DNA of 34,926 bases from Pseudoalteromonas luteoviolacea (GTDB lineage: Bacteria > Pseudomonadota > Gammaproteobacteria > Enterobacterales > Alteromonadaceae), in NCBI RefSeq assembly GCF_021654285.1, contig NZ_JAKFZS010000043.1, positions 1 to 34,926 on the forward strand, given 5' to 3'. How positions within the stretch are numbered: position 1 is the stretch's first letter; every line of letters starts with the position of its first letter. Below are positions 25,037-33,073 of the stretch, piece by piece. The notes below the pieces were generated by a model. The model ran no database searches. It had not been told where the DNA came from and saw only the letters and a program-made list of their open reading frames with translations. Both the position numbers and the translations under genes were made by a program.

Positions 25037-26104
25037 CTAGTGAAGGTTTTTCTGGTTCGCCATGCCTTCTAAAAACTCTAAGCTTGCGCGCTCTTTGGTT
25101 GTTGGACTGTAGGGATCTCTTGATAGCTCAGATAAATCGACGTCTATCAAGGGGATTTCGGTCACTTCACTTTCACCAAACCGAGTCCGCTCACCTGGCA
25201 CTGAAGACATACGCTCTACAACAAACGTCATGAGCCTTAGGTCTGAACTTTTATCCGGTAGCACCGATTGGTGCGCCTTTAATTGCAGCTCTTGTCGTCC
25301 AGACGACAACTTAGACTTGGCAACAAGGTGCGCTAATGGCTGTGCGCCATCATATAAATTTGCTCGAACGCGATAAATGCCCGCGTCCTCAACATCCATC
25401 GATAATGTCATTATCAAGTCGCTGCCATTTACTTCTGTATGCTTCAAACCAATCAACTTTGCACTTGGCTGATCGTACTTTGCCTGCGCAACAATTGTAA
25501 TGGGATCTCCTGCGACATCAGCCACTACTTTCAATTGTAAGTCGCCAGAAAAACTTTCCTTACCTGCGAGCTCAAGCATTGCACCAGCTTCTGACACAGC
25601 TAGCGACTTTTCAAGCAAAACCTTTCGCTCATCTACTATGCTCACAATAACTTTGGCGCGCGTTACCGCGTCACCGGTTAAAGTCAGTTTTATAGGTTCA
25701 GGGTAAATAAAGCGATATTTGTTTAATGAGAGTGAAATCGTGCCGGACATATCTGAGGTTGGAACCGTCAAAGGGATGAACCGATTTGGCTCTAAACGAT
25801 CAACATCATTCACAGTTAATGGCTGAGAATAAGGCGCATAACGTAAAGTTTCACGGTAGTTGCTCGCTATCACTTTTGCAGCTTTTTGAGTGCTTGTTAG
25901 CTGAAAAGGCGACATATCTACGGCACTCGCAGCCTCCTCAGTTTCTGGCTCAGTCGTCTCATCAGGCGCTTTTTCAACAACCACCTGCTCAGTGGCTTTT
26001 TGTGTTTGCACTAGAGCTGGTTGCACAGTGTCATCAGACATAAATACATACAAAATAATAAGTGCCGCAAGGGCACTTATTACAATTACGACCTTTTTGT
26101 TCAT
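25037..26104 (-). CDS. Membrane-anchored periplasmic protein paired with the lipase
   Basis: The 355-residue protein has an N-terminal membrane anchor (KKVVIVISALAALIILYVFM), an acidic, Pro/Glu-rich linker (about 25-60) and a periplasmic remainder of beta-rich segments (GTISLSLNKYRFIYPEPIKL, LQLKVVADVAG). Residues 100-300 look like tandem Ig-like or macroglobulin-like domains. The gene begins 5 bp after the lipase stop, so the two are one operon. The topology recalls a lipase foldase, but the Lif motif is not present, so I do not assign that function. A role in folding, inhibiting or tethering the lipase is inference from context. I do not recognise a named family. Confidence 0.82.
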   Translation of the reverse strand: MNKKVVIVISALAALIILYVFMSDDTVQPALVQTQKATEQVVVEKAPDETTEPETEEAASAVDMSPFQLTSTQKAAKVIASNYRETLRYAPYSQPLTVNDVDRLEPNRFIPLTVPTSDMSGTISLSLNKYRFIYPEPIKLTLTGDAVTRAKVIVSIVDERKVLLEKSLAVSEAGAMLELAGKESFSGDLQLKVVADVAGDPITIVAQAKYDQPSAKLIGLKHTEVNGSDLIMTLSMDVEDAGIYRVRANLYDGAQPLAHLVAKSKLSSGRQELQLKAHQSVLPDKSSDLRLMTFVVERMSSVPGERTRFGESEVTEIPLIDVDLSELSRDPYSPTTKERASLEFLEGMANQKNLH

Positions 26105-26109
26105 CGCAA

Positions 26110-27177
26110 TTACTCAGGCATAGCAGCAAATAACAATGCTGACATGCTGTTATTATCTGACTGCCTTACATATCTATACTTCTTCTTCCAAATCCAGAAG
26201 CCCTTCTCTTCTTCATACGTTGAGAAAGCCACTTGCTTATTTGGTGCAAGCTGAATAGATGAATTGGCCGTTGTTACTTTGCCTTTTGACTGATTTACGA
26301 TAACCGAAAAGTGATCATAGTTATCACTCATTAACATTGGGTAGTGATATGGCCAGAAGTTTCTTACGCCATCTTGGCTTTCCAGCTTACCGTCCATCCC
26401 AACGCTAACGCTACAGCTGTCAAAAGCACCAGCTTGGTTTGCGCCACAGGCAGAATGCGCTGCGACAACGCTATCGTCGATCCCCGGTAAAAATAGTTTT
26501 GTAGCATTAAAATAAAGATCGCCATCGGCTACAATTCTAAGTCTTGGTGTTCGATCACTTGGGAAAGTCGCCAATTGACGTGCATTGTTTACTTTCAAAT
26601 CATGTAATACACCAAGAGTTTGACCCACTGAACGACCTAGCCACGCTCTAACAGCTGCCTCAATAACCGGATTTGCCAGTCCATTTGCCGCACTGACAGC
26701 CAGATCTGCAAGTTCGCTACCGCCACCAGCACCGGCAACATCAAAAGTCGCAACGATGTTAAGTGGTTCAAGACCCGCATTCTCTAACCAGTTTGCTTGG
26801 TTATCAATGATATAGCGTGTAACTAAGTCACCCGTTGAGTGCGTTAAAAAGACACAACCTGGCTGACATACACCTTGCTCAGACATGGTCCGTAGTTTAG
26901 GCCACAAATAGTCGCTTGCAATTTTACCTTCAATTCGCTCGTATGATGGCCAATCAATACGCTCATCGGCAAGTGCTCCCCAATAGTCTGCCCAGTAAGC
27001 TTGACCATCACTTTCTACCTTTGTCGGGTCAATGGCAGATAGCTGCTGCGATTGAAACCCATGTACTAATACCGTTTTATATGCTTTAGCACTTACATTG
27101 ATGCTTGTTCCCATCAACGTGAGTACAAAACCACTCACTAACATTTGCTTGATTGACTTCACTGACGTACGCTCCAT
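26110..27177 (-). CDS. Secreted alpha/beta-hydrolase, lipase-like
   Basis: The 355-residue precursor has a signal peptide ending near INVSA-KAYK. The alpha/beta-hydrolase core is evident: strand and oxyanion motif KTVLVHGFQSQQL, then the nucleophile elbow LTHSTGDLVTRYII with Ser114 in a T-H-S-T-G context, and late candidates for catalytic Asp and His (DGDLYFNATKLF; DSVVAAHSACG; HYPMLMSDNYDH). Several Cys (QGVCQPGC, ACGANQ, DSCSV) suggest disulphides in the exported protein. It likely hydrolyses ester bonds in lipids. The ATG at 27177 is possible, but a GTG at 27162 has GGAG upstream and gives a more typical signal start (MKSIKQMLVSG). Confidence 0.88.
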   Translation of the reverse strand: MERTSVKSIKQMLVSGFVLTLMGTSINVSAKAYKTVLVHGFQSQQLSAIDPTKVESDGQAYWADYWGALADERIDWPSYERIEGKIASDYLWPKLRTMSEQGVCQPGCVFLTHSTGDLVTRYIIDNQANWLENAGLEPLNIVATFDVAGAGGGSELADLAVSAANGLANPVIEAAVRAWLGRSVGQTLGVLHDLKVNNARQLATFPSDRTPRLRIVADGDLYFNATKLFLPGIDDSVVAAHSACGANQAGAFDSCSVSVGMDGKLESQDGVRNFWPYHYPMLMSDNYDHFSVIVNQSKGKVTTANSSIQLAPNKQVAFSTYEEEKGFWIWKKKYRYVRQSDNNSMSALLFAAMPE

Positions 27178-27468
27178 TTTTATTATATTAATAAAGTAAA
27201 CACACCAACGACTTCGTGTTTAGCTACAAAATAATTGCAAGTAAAAACTCAAAAATCAAATTAATGACGCAATTTAGTTTCAAATATTTAACTTTAAAGA
27301 TCAAAAAAGGGACGCTTCATCGACCTTTAAGCCATAAATACTAGTGGTTAAAATTGAAACAAACGTGATGTTTAAGTTAAAAATGGATTAAATTATCAAA
27401 CTGTAAATATATATAGACAGCAGCTCTTATCGAACAAGAACCGCTTAATTGGAAGGTATTGGAAGCAG
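27178..27468 (-). other. AT-rich intergenic leader of the lipase gene
   Basis: About 290 bp between the diguanylate cyclase stop and the lipase start, both genes on the minus strand. It is AT-rich and presumably holds the lipase promoter. I see no strong hairpin with T-run, small gene or named operator in it. Confidence 0.5.
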
Positions 27469-28512
27469 CTAGCCTGCTACTTCAACTCTGTTTCGTCCAT
27501 GAGATTTTGCGAGGTATAGAGCCTTATCAGCACATTCAACTAAGCTATGCCAAGACATTTCTTTACCATAAAGCGCAATGCCAAAGCTGGCACTGATATG
27601 TTTAAGTACTTCACCGGTTTCTTTATCTTTTATAGACAGCTTTGCAATATCTTCGCGAATACGATTAGAAAAGCCAACGGCTTCGCTGATGCTGGAAAAA
27701 GAAATTAAAATACAAAACTCCTCCCCTCCGTAGCGATAAGCTGCACCTTGCCTTTCACTGTGTGACTGAAGCTTTTGTGCAACTTTTCGCAACACATCAT
27801 CACCACGCTGATGGCCGAACTCATCGTTAAATTGCTTAAAGTGGTCAATATCAATAAAAATAAGGACTTTTTGAAACTGACTTGGATCATCACAAAACTT
27901 AATAATGTCGTCGTCGAATTTACCTCGATTTAGCAGTCCTGTGAGCTTATCCGTACTTGCTTTGGTTTGAGCATCGGTCAACGTTTCTTGAAGTTGCTTG
28001 ATTTCACTATAGGCAACTTCCAGCTTTTTTTGAAAGCACAGCGCATTGTGCTGCATCACTATAGATTCTTGAGTTAACTTAGAGACGTAGCTCAGTACCC
28101 CATCATATATCTCAGGACCGGTCCCTACATTTTGCTTTTTTAGCTGATGTAACCCGACATGACATTCAGATAATACGGCCGAAAACTCTTCCGAACAGTG
28201 AAGCGTATTACTGATTTCTTGTTCAACGGTATTGAGAGTGCCTTTTACCAGATCAGACATTTCGTGGAAAAGAGCAAGATCCTGCTCACTTAAAAACTCA
28301 TCGAACAGCGCTTTTGCGTTTTCAGGCGGACACGTTCCATGCTCCATTAAAATTTCATCGAGTTTTTGATTCAGTTCTGGCTCTTTACCTAACACATAGC
28401 AGTACCATATCGCATAGTTCATCGGCGATAACGGGATCTGGTACTTAACCATAAAAGGGACAGCTTGCTTGAGACAAGTTGCTGATTGAGCGAAAGAGCT
28501 ATTTTGTTCCAT
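27469..28512 (-). CDS. GGDEF diguanylate cyclase
   Basis: A protein of about 347 residues with an N-terminal helical region without membrane segments (about 1-160), a coiled-coil linker (KKLEVAYSEIKQLQETLTDA) and a C-terminal GGDEF domain: DKLTGLLNRGKFDDDI, IFIDIDHFKQFNDEFGHQRG, the active-site GGEEF at 262-266 and SFGIALYG...ADKALYLAKSHGRN. It should make cyclic di-GMP from two GTP in the cytosol. The inhibitory I-site RxxD five residues before GGEEF reads RQGA, so product inhibition is probably absent. I prefer ATG 28512 (MEQNSSFAQS); a TTG at 28587 would add 25 residues. Confidence 0.95.
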   Translation of the reverse strand: MEQNSSFAQSATCLKQAVPFMVKYQIPLSPMNYAIWYCYVLGKEPELNQKLDEILMEHGTCPPENAKALFDEFLSEQDLALFHEMSDLVKGTLNTVEQEISNTLHCSEEFSAVLSECHVGLHQLKKQNVGTGPEIYDGVLSYVSKLTQESIVMQHNALCFQKKLEVAYSEIKQLQETLTDAQTKASTDKLTGLLNRGKFDDDIIKFCDDPSQFQKVLIFIDIDHFKQFNDEFGHQRGDDVLRKVAQKLQSHSERQGAAYRYGGEEFCILISFSSISEAVGFSNRIREDIAKLSIKDKETGEVLKHISASFGIALYGKEMSWHSLVECADKALYLAKSHGRNRVEVAG

Positions 28513-28762
28513 GTAAGACCCATCAATCCACGGTTCACGTGGTATTTTTATTAATTTTTGTTCTGCTTTGAGAGCCAAGAAATACAATACTAAATAATTA
28601 GAAAAAATTAATCAATCATGAATTTAACACTCTAATAACAACGACTAACTATGTAGCAAATGCATACGAATTAAGTCTAATTCAAGGATTAAGAATAATT
28701 TATCTAGGTACCCTCCATTGAGGTACCCTTACAAGGTATTTTTTAATTGCATTTTTTTCAAC

Positions 28763-29533
28763 TTAATCACGACCATTTGTTCCTTTATTGGGTTCAATTG
28801 ATTCCCTCAGCATGTTTTTAAATTGCCCCAGTTGCCAAGGCCGCATAGCGAGCAAAAGGCCAACCCCTCTGCGTTTACTCAACGGCAGTTTAATGTCTTG
28901 TTCATTAAGCTGCGCAACTTCTTTGGTGAGTTGCTGCAATCGACGTTTTATGGTCGCGATTGTCGCATCGCTATAGCTACCTCTTAAGTAAAAACGATAA
29001 CTATCTTCTTGGTTAAATTCACCCTGTAAAAATTTACCTAATACTTGTTGTTCGATGTACGACTCTAATGGCCCGCCTGGGATCCAGCTAAAATCCTGTG
29101 CTATCAGCAATTTATATCTGTTATTTGGTAACAACTGAATCATTTTTAAGCGATCTAGATGCGCTAGTAAGCGAATACACTCTAGTGCTTCAATTTGATA
29201 GCGCGAAACAATATCTTCGAACTCCCAACCGTCTCTGACACAAACTGCTACTAAGAAAAGCTTTGGATTGTCCATGAGCTCTTGTTCTTGCTGGACGCTC
29301 AACTGGCTGATCTGTGATTGCTGAGATTGCGACAGTGAAAACAAATCACACAAAGTAAGCTCTAGCAACTCACAAATACTCTCAAGTTTTTGTAACGAAA
29401 ATAAGTCATTGGAGAACATTCGCTTTATTGTTGCCTCACTTTGACCAAGATGTGTAGCGACATCCTTATAAGTGAGTTTGCGCTGCTTTAATAGCATTTT
29501 TATCGTATTTGAAACGAGTGGGATCTGGCTCAT
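28763..29533 (-). CDS. XRE-type (Cro/CI) transcriptional regulator with large C-terminal domain
   Basis: The 256-residue protein has a Cro/CI helix-turn-helix at about 5-65 (NTIKMLLKQRKLTYKDVATH, GQSEATIKRMFSNDLFSLQK). A Gln/Ser-rich linker (SQSQQSQISQLS) follows, and then a 160-residue C-terminal region of helical character (ECIRLLAHLDRLKMIQLLPN, GGPLESYIEQQVLGKFL) that probably senses a ligand or dimerises. It is divergent from the three-gene exported-peptide operon, with palindromic sequence in the 114-bp gap, so it likely controls that operon and itself. There is no clear ribosome-binding site before its ATG. Confidence 0.92.
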   Translation of the reverse strand: MSQIPLVSNTIKMLLKQRKLTYKDVATHLGQSEATIKRMFSNDLFSLQKLESICELLELTLCDLFSLSQSQQSQISQLSVQQEQELMDNPKLFLVAVCVRDGWEFEDIVSRYQIEALECIRLLAHLDRLKMIQLLPNNRYKLLIAQDFSWIPGGPLESYIEQQVLGKFLQGEFNQEDSYRFYLRGSYSDATIATIKRRLQQLTKEVAQLNEQDIKLPLSKRRGVGLLLAMRPWQLGQFKNMLRESIEPNKGTNGRD

Positions 29534-29546
29534 AGTATTAAAATTT

Positions 29547-29561
29547 GATACTTAAAGTATC
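29547..29561 (+). promoter_or_regulatory. Palindromic candidate operator between regulator and small-peptide operon
   Basis: GATACTTAAAGTATC is a perfect 7-bp inverted repeat around a central A, lying 13 bases upstream of the regulator's start and about 85 bases before the small-peptide gene. A TATTAATA-type palindrome and further TATTA repeats follow within 30 bases. The position is as expected for binding by the dimeric XRE-type regulator. Confidence 0.6.
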
Positions 29562-29647
29562 TTGTATTAATACACGGTATTATTATGTATACAACTCCGT
29601 CCAGTCTGCTAGCTTAAAAGCAACACAACGAAATATGGAGTTTTCAA

Positions 29648-29965
29648 ATGTTAGTTCAAAAGTTATTGCAAACAGCCTTACTGAGCTCAGCAACAATCGC
29701 TCTGCTTGTTTCACCCGCAAGTTACGCATCAAAGGACGTATCAAAAGCAAGCGTGTACAGTGCTGCAGGCAGTGTGATCGTGGGGATCACAGTTTCAAAT
29801 GCCATAGAAGCAGTGCCTGTTGCCATTTCAAATGCTGTAATACAAAATGCCAATGCACTCAGTATCGGTGCGACAGAAACAGCGCCTCAATCAGCAAATC
29901 ATGAGCCATTAGCGATTAGTAACGACATTGTCGTTGCAGGGCCTCCTCCTTCACACACCCAATAG
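29648..29965 (+). CDS. Small exported Ala/Val-rich protein
   Basis: The 105-residue precursor has a clear signal peptide (MLVQKLLQTALLSSATIALL, cleavage after PASYA). The mature protein of about 78 residues is Ala/Val/Ser-rich with small-residue periodicity (YSAAGSVIVGITVSNAIEAV, VAISNAVIQNANALSIGA) that suits membrane-associated helices, and ends in a Pro-rich tail (VVAGPPPSHTQ). GGAG 7 bases upstream supports the ATG. It is first in an operon with a DUF2145 protein (9 bp gap) and a YiaA/YiaB-type membrane protein. I do not recognise the family beyond a recurrent association with DUF2145 genes that I cannot verify. Confidence 0.85.
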   Translation: MLVQKLLQTALLSSATIALLVSPASYASKDVSKASVYSAAGSVIVGITVSNAIEAVPVAISNAVIQNANALSIGATETAPQSANHEPLAISNDIVVAGPPPSHTQ

Positions 29966-29974
29966 GGGGAAGAC

Positions 29975-30784
29975 ATGAATACGTTAAAATGCATTTCCTA
30001 TTTAATTCTGCTTATGCAAAGTATGCTTGTCTTAGCAGGGAGTGAGCAATCGTCAGAGCCAAGCTATAACCCAGCTGATATCATTCAGTTTGCTAAAAAA
30101 GTTGAACATTATGGTGCTGCGCACCAAGCATATGCATTCATTATCGCAAGGGTAGGACAACCGAGTAAAGATTTGCCAAAGGGCATTGAATTCACCCATG
30201 CGGCAATCGCTGTATATTCTAATATCACAATGCAAAATGGTGAAAAAAAGCTCGGATATGCCATACACAACCTTTATCAGAAAACAGATGATCCAGCAGC
30301 AAGCCAACTGATTGTTGACTACCCAACTGACTTTTTTTGGTCGGTAAAAGACTTAAAAGCAGGGATAGCCATCCCCACATTGAACGTTCAAAAGCAATTA
30401 CTTGAAGCAATTAATAATGGCGTGGCTAAGCAAGTTCATAATCCAAAATACTCGCTGATTGCTAACCCATACAACAACAGAAGACAAAATTGTACAGAGC
30501 ATACCCTTAATGTCATTAACGCTGCGATTTATAAAACCACAGATATGGCGCAGCTAAAAGCAAACACACAAGCCTATTTTCAGGCACAACCTCTATCAGT
30601 TAGTCGCTTTAAATTGTTCTTTGGCTCTGTATTTAAAGATGACATTTATAGAAAAGACCACAGCGGGGATGTACAAGTTGCAACTTTTACCAGCATTCGT
30701 AACTACCTCGAGCAATACGGATTGCTGGCCCACTCGGCGATATTGACACCGGATACACCAGTACAGAAACGAGGAGAGATTTAA
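29975..30784 (+). CDS. DUF2145 family exported protein
   Basis: The 269-residue protein has a signal peptide (MNTLKCISYLILLMQSMLVL, AG). It carries DUF2145 landmarks: ARVGQPSKDLPKGIEFTHAA and IAVYS, then YAIHNLYQ, DYPTDFFWSVKDLKAGIAIP, and NPYNNRRQNCTEHTLNVI with a Cys followed by His, reminiscent of an NlpC/P60-like papain fold with Cys and His catalytic residues. Enzymatic activity is not established for the family to my knowledge. A GGGGGA site 6-8 bases upstream supports the start. It is second in the operon and 2 bp from the next gene. Confidence 0.87.
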   Translation: MNTLKCISYLILLMQSMLVLAGSEQSSEPSYNPADIIQFAKKVEHYGAAHQAYAFIIARVGQPSKDLPKGIEFTHAAIAVYSNITMQNGEKKLGYAIHNLYQKTDDPAASQLIVDYPTDFFWSVKDLKAGIAIPTLNVQKQLLEAINNGVAKQVHNPKYSLIANPYNNRRQNCTEHTLNVINAAIYKTTDMAQLKANTQAYFQAQPLSVSRFKLFFGSVFKDDIYRKDHSGDVQVATFTSIRNYLEQYGLLAHSAILTPDTPVQKRGEI

Positions 30785-30786
30785 TA

Positions 30787-31242
30787 ATGGACAACATAAC
30801 CCCAACACAAGCACCGAGCAAAGCATTTAATCTTGCTTCTATGACCATATTAGCCACGGGTGTAATCACATACTGTATAGGCTTATTTAACGCCTCTATG
30901 CAACTGAATGAAAAAGGTTATTACTTGGTTATTCTCTTATATGGACTGTTTTCAGCGGTTTCATTACAAAAAAGCATTCGAGATAAACAAGACCGTTTAA
31001 AGACTTCGGATATTTACCATGCGCTAAGCTTAATATCGACAGGCAGTGCCATTCTCTTCTTGCTGATTGGCTTGTATAACGCAGACTTGTTACTCAGTGA
31101 AAAAGGGTTTTACGGACTCGCATATTTAATGAGCCTGTATGCAGCCGTTGCTGTCCAAAAGAATATCAGGGATCAAGCTGCTAGCTTACACTCACAGCCT
31201 ACTGAAGAACCGCTAGCGTGTGCGCAGCAAGAAGCCGATTAA
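30787..31242 (+). CDS. YiaA/YiaB-type inner membrane protein
   Basis: The 151-residue protein contains two copies of a two-helix unit: ILATGVITYCIGLFNASMQL, NEKGYYLVILLYGLFSAVSL, QKSIRDKQ and again TGSAILFLLIGLYNADLLLS, EKGFYGLAYLMSLYAAVAVQ, KNIRDQ. This matches the YiaA/YiaB two-helix domain, giving four membrane segments with a K-x-IRD end to each repeat. Function in the family is unknown. It closes the small-peptide/DUF2145 operon (2 bp gap; GGAG site 12 bases upstream) and is convergent with a GNAT gene 13 bp away. Confidence 0.93.
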   Translation: MDNITPTQAPSKAFNLASMTILATGVITYCIGLFNASMQLNEKGYYLVILLYGLFSAVSLQKSIRDKQDRLKTSDIYHALSLISTGSAILFLLIGLYNADLLLSEKGFYGLAYLMSLYAAVAVQKNIRDQAASLHSQPTEEPLACAQQEAD

Positions 31243-31255
31243 AAACCAAGTATGA

Positions 31256-31687
31256 TCAGGGCATTAATTTGCAGGTCATCAGTGATTTGCCATCGCGAGT
31301 GTCAAAAACGGCAAAGCCATACTTTTGATATAAGGCTATGAGATCAGGCTCGCATTTCAAATTTAATGATGACCAACCACGTTCTGTAGCTTGTTGCTTG
31401 GCAAAATTAACCAGCTCTTCTGCTAATCCTTTGCCACGAAAGTGACCATCCACATAAACGCCATCTAACCAACAACGTCCATTCATGAATTTAATCTCGG
31501 CAGCACCTGCCAACTGCTCATTAAAATGCACAGTAAACCCAAGTCGCTGATCAGTGCTTGAGAGTTTAGCAATGACGTCTGACACACTGCTATTCACTCG
31601 CTTGCTATCCCATTGTTCATAGTACCAAGTTGCTACTTGGTGTAGCTCCTTAGAATCCGCGAACAATAACGTTATCCTTGTACACAT
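31256..31687 (-). CDS. GNAT family N-acetyltransferase
   Basis: The 143-residue protein has GNAT landmarks: LAGAAEIKFMNGRCWLDGVY, VDGHFRGKGLAEELVNFAKQ (acetyl-CoA loop R-G-K-G-L-A), then LNLKCEPDLIALYQKYGFAV. The N-terminal half (LFADSKELHQVATWYYEQWD) is the usual helix pair. It stands alone on the minus strand between the YiaA/YiaB-type gene and a terminator-like hairpin. The substrate is unknown. Confidence 0.93.
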   Translation of the reverse strand: MCTRITLLFADSKELHQVATWYYEQWDSKRVNSSVSDVIAKLSSTDQRLGFTVHFNEQLAGAAEIKFMNGRCWLDGVYVDGHFRGKGLAEELVNFAKQQATERGWSSLNLKCEPDLIALYQKYGFAVFDTRDGKSLMTCKLMP

Positions 31688-31806
31688 TTTATTCTTCTTA
31701 TTTTTGTAAAGTTGCTAAGCTCGATGTTTATACAGGACTTGCTATCGACAACGCAACAATAACCTGACAGAGTATAAATTTGTAATGGCTGTATTTAGAA
31801 AAGACT

Positions 31807-31828
31807 AACGCGCACCGAAGTGCGCGTT
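31807..31828 (-). terminator. Strong hairpin terminator, UUCG-type tetraloop on the minus strand
   Basis: AACGCGCAC and GTGCGCGTT form a perfect 9-bp GC-rich stem. On the minus-strand RNA the loop is TTCG closed by C-G, the very stable UUCG tetraloop, and a T-rich run (TCTTTTCT) follows on that strand. It lies 146 bp downstream of the AraC regulator stop and fits as its terminator, separating it from the GNAT gene. Confidence 0.75.
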
Positions 31829-31973
31829 ATCATGACATGGTGAAGGGGCGACTCCAAGGATGTGTTACACATCAGAAACCCTTCACATGTATAAACGCAG
31901 CTGCCATTTATTTGGATCAAAAAAAATTAATAATATTTCTAAGCGCTCAAATAGCAAACAAACCAAAGCCACA

Positions 31974-32960
31974 TCATGTATTGTTTGAGCTTATCCATGT
32001 TTTGTAAGCCTTTGGTGTGCGACCAAACTTTAGCTTAAAGTTTTTCGCAAAATGCCCTGCGTGCTTGTAACCAACCTCTTGAGCAACCTGCATAACGGAT
32101 AACTCTGTGCGCGCCAATAAACTAGCGGCACGATTAAGGCGAAGCTCTGTCAAATACGCAAATGGCGCTCTGCTAAACACCATTTTAAATTGCTGCTTCA
32201 GCTTATAGTCATTCACACCCACGATTTTAGCCAACTCAACAATACTCGGAGGAGACTGCATATTAGTCTCCAAATATTTTGCAGCTTGATAAAGCGCTTT
32301 TAAGTCAGTTGCTTTAATGGTAGCCAGACTATTGTGATAGGTTTGGTTGTACTCCAGCAATTCAGTCATCAGCTCCATCATTTTGGCTTGCACTAATAGC
32401 TTCATGCTTTTAGCGGGTAATTGGCAATCATAAACTTGATTCAGCATATTTTTTATTGCCGAATTGATTGGTAAACAGATGAAGTTTTTTTCGATTAAAG
32501 ATGATACAGAATTCGCTGGTTGATATTGTGCTATCAACGATGACATCAGCCCGTGACTCATAGTGAAGCTCATCACCTTATTTTCACCCGCACTATATTC
32601 AAATGTACAAGCTGATTGTTCAATAAAAAATAAACACAGATGATCTTTTGGGATCATTACAGTACCTGTGGCAGGAGTTGTAATACTCACTCGTCCTTCT
32701 AAAACAAAAAATGCGCCACAGAGTTTAGTGCTATCAGCTGCGAATTTTGTCTGTTGTTTAAAGTTCAGTTCATTGATTTGCAATGCACTATCGTCATTAT
32801 AATTAAATCCAAAACTCGCTCCTTTACCAAGCTTCTCAGGCAAAGCGATACAATAATCCGAATCTTGTGACCACCTACTCCCACTCTCTAATACTTGTTG
32901 TGATTGTAATGCCCATTCGCTTGTTGAAAACACGCTATTCTCTACTTGTTCAGTGTGCAC
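31974..32960 (-). CDS. AraC family transcriptional regulator
   Basis: The 328-residue protein ends in a double helix-turn-helix AraC domain: PPSIVELAKIVGVNDYKLKQ, MVFSRAPFAYLTELRLNRAA, LLARTELSVMQVAQEVGYKH and AGHFAKNFKLKFGRTPKAY. The N-terminal 200 residues resemble a cupin-like sensor (LEGRVSITTPATGTVMIPKD). The start is GTG at 32960, with GGAG 9 bases upstream. It is divergent from the serine-hydrolase gene, about 113 bp apart, and may control it. The effector is unknown; similar regulators in the order respond to siderophores or small metabolites, but nothing here selects one. Confidence 0.95.
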   Translation of the reverse strand: MHTEQVENSVFSTSEWALQSQQVLESGSRWSQDSDYCIALPEKLGKGASFGFNYNDDSALQINELNFKQQTKFAADSTKLCGAFFVLEGRVSITTPATGTVMIPKDHLCLFFIEQSACTFEYSAGENKVMSFTMSHGLMSSLIAQYQPANSVSSLIEKNFICLPINSAIKNMLNQVYDCQLPAKSMKLLVQAKMMELMTELLEYNQTYHNSLATIKATDLKALYQAAKYLETNMQSPPSIVELAKIVGVNDYKLKQQFKMVFSRAPFAYLTELRLNRAASLLARTELSVMQVAQEVGYKHAGHFAKNFKLKFGRTPKAYKTWISSNNT

Positions 32961-33073
32961 TATTCAAAACTCCATTCAGTGACAAAATAACTCCTTATCG
33001 CGCTCTGCTGGCTCTGCGATATAGGCAAAAATGTGCGTTCAATACAACACGCACTTTCAATCACAAGCCATAC

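Noticed and set aside
25037..26104. Lipase-specific foldase (Lif)
   Set aside because: Topology and context fit, but the helical foldase motif is absent and the sequence appears beta-rich.
28707..28727. Two GGTACC sites forming a hairpin after the XRE regulator gene
   Set aside because: The stem needs a bulge and lacks an adjacent T-run on the minus strand, so I do not call it a terminator.
32867..33073. Upstream extension of the serine hydrolase frame
   Set aside because: It overlaps the divergent AraC gene and the shared promoter and shows no family similarity; ATG 33074 gives a normal N-terminus.
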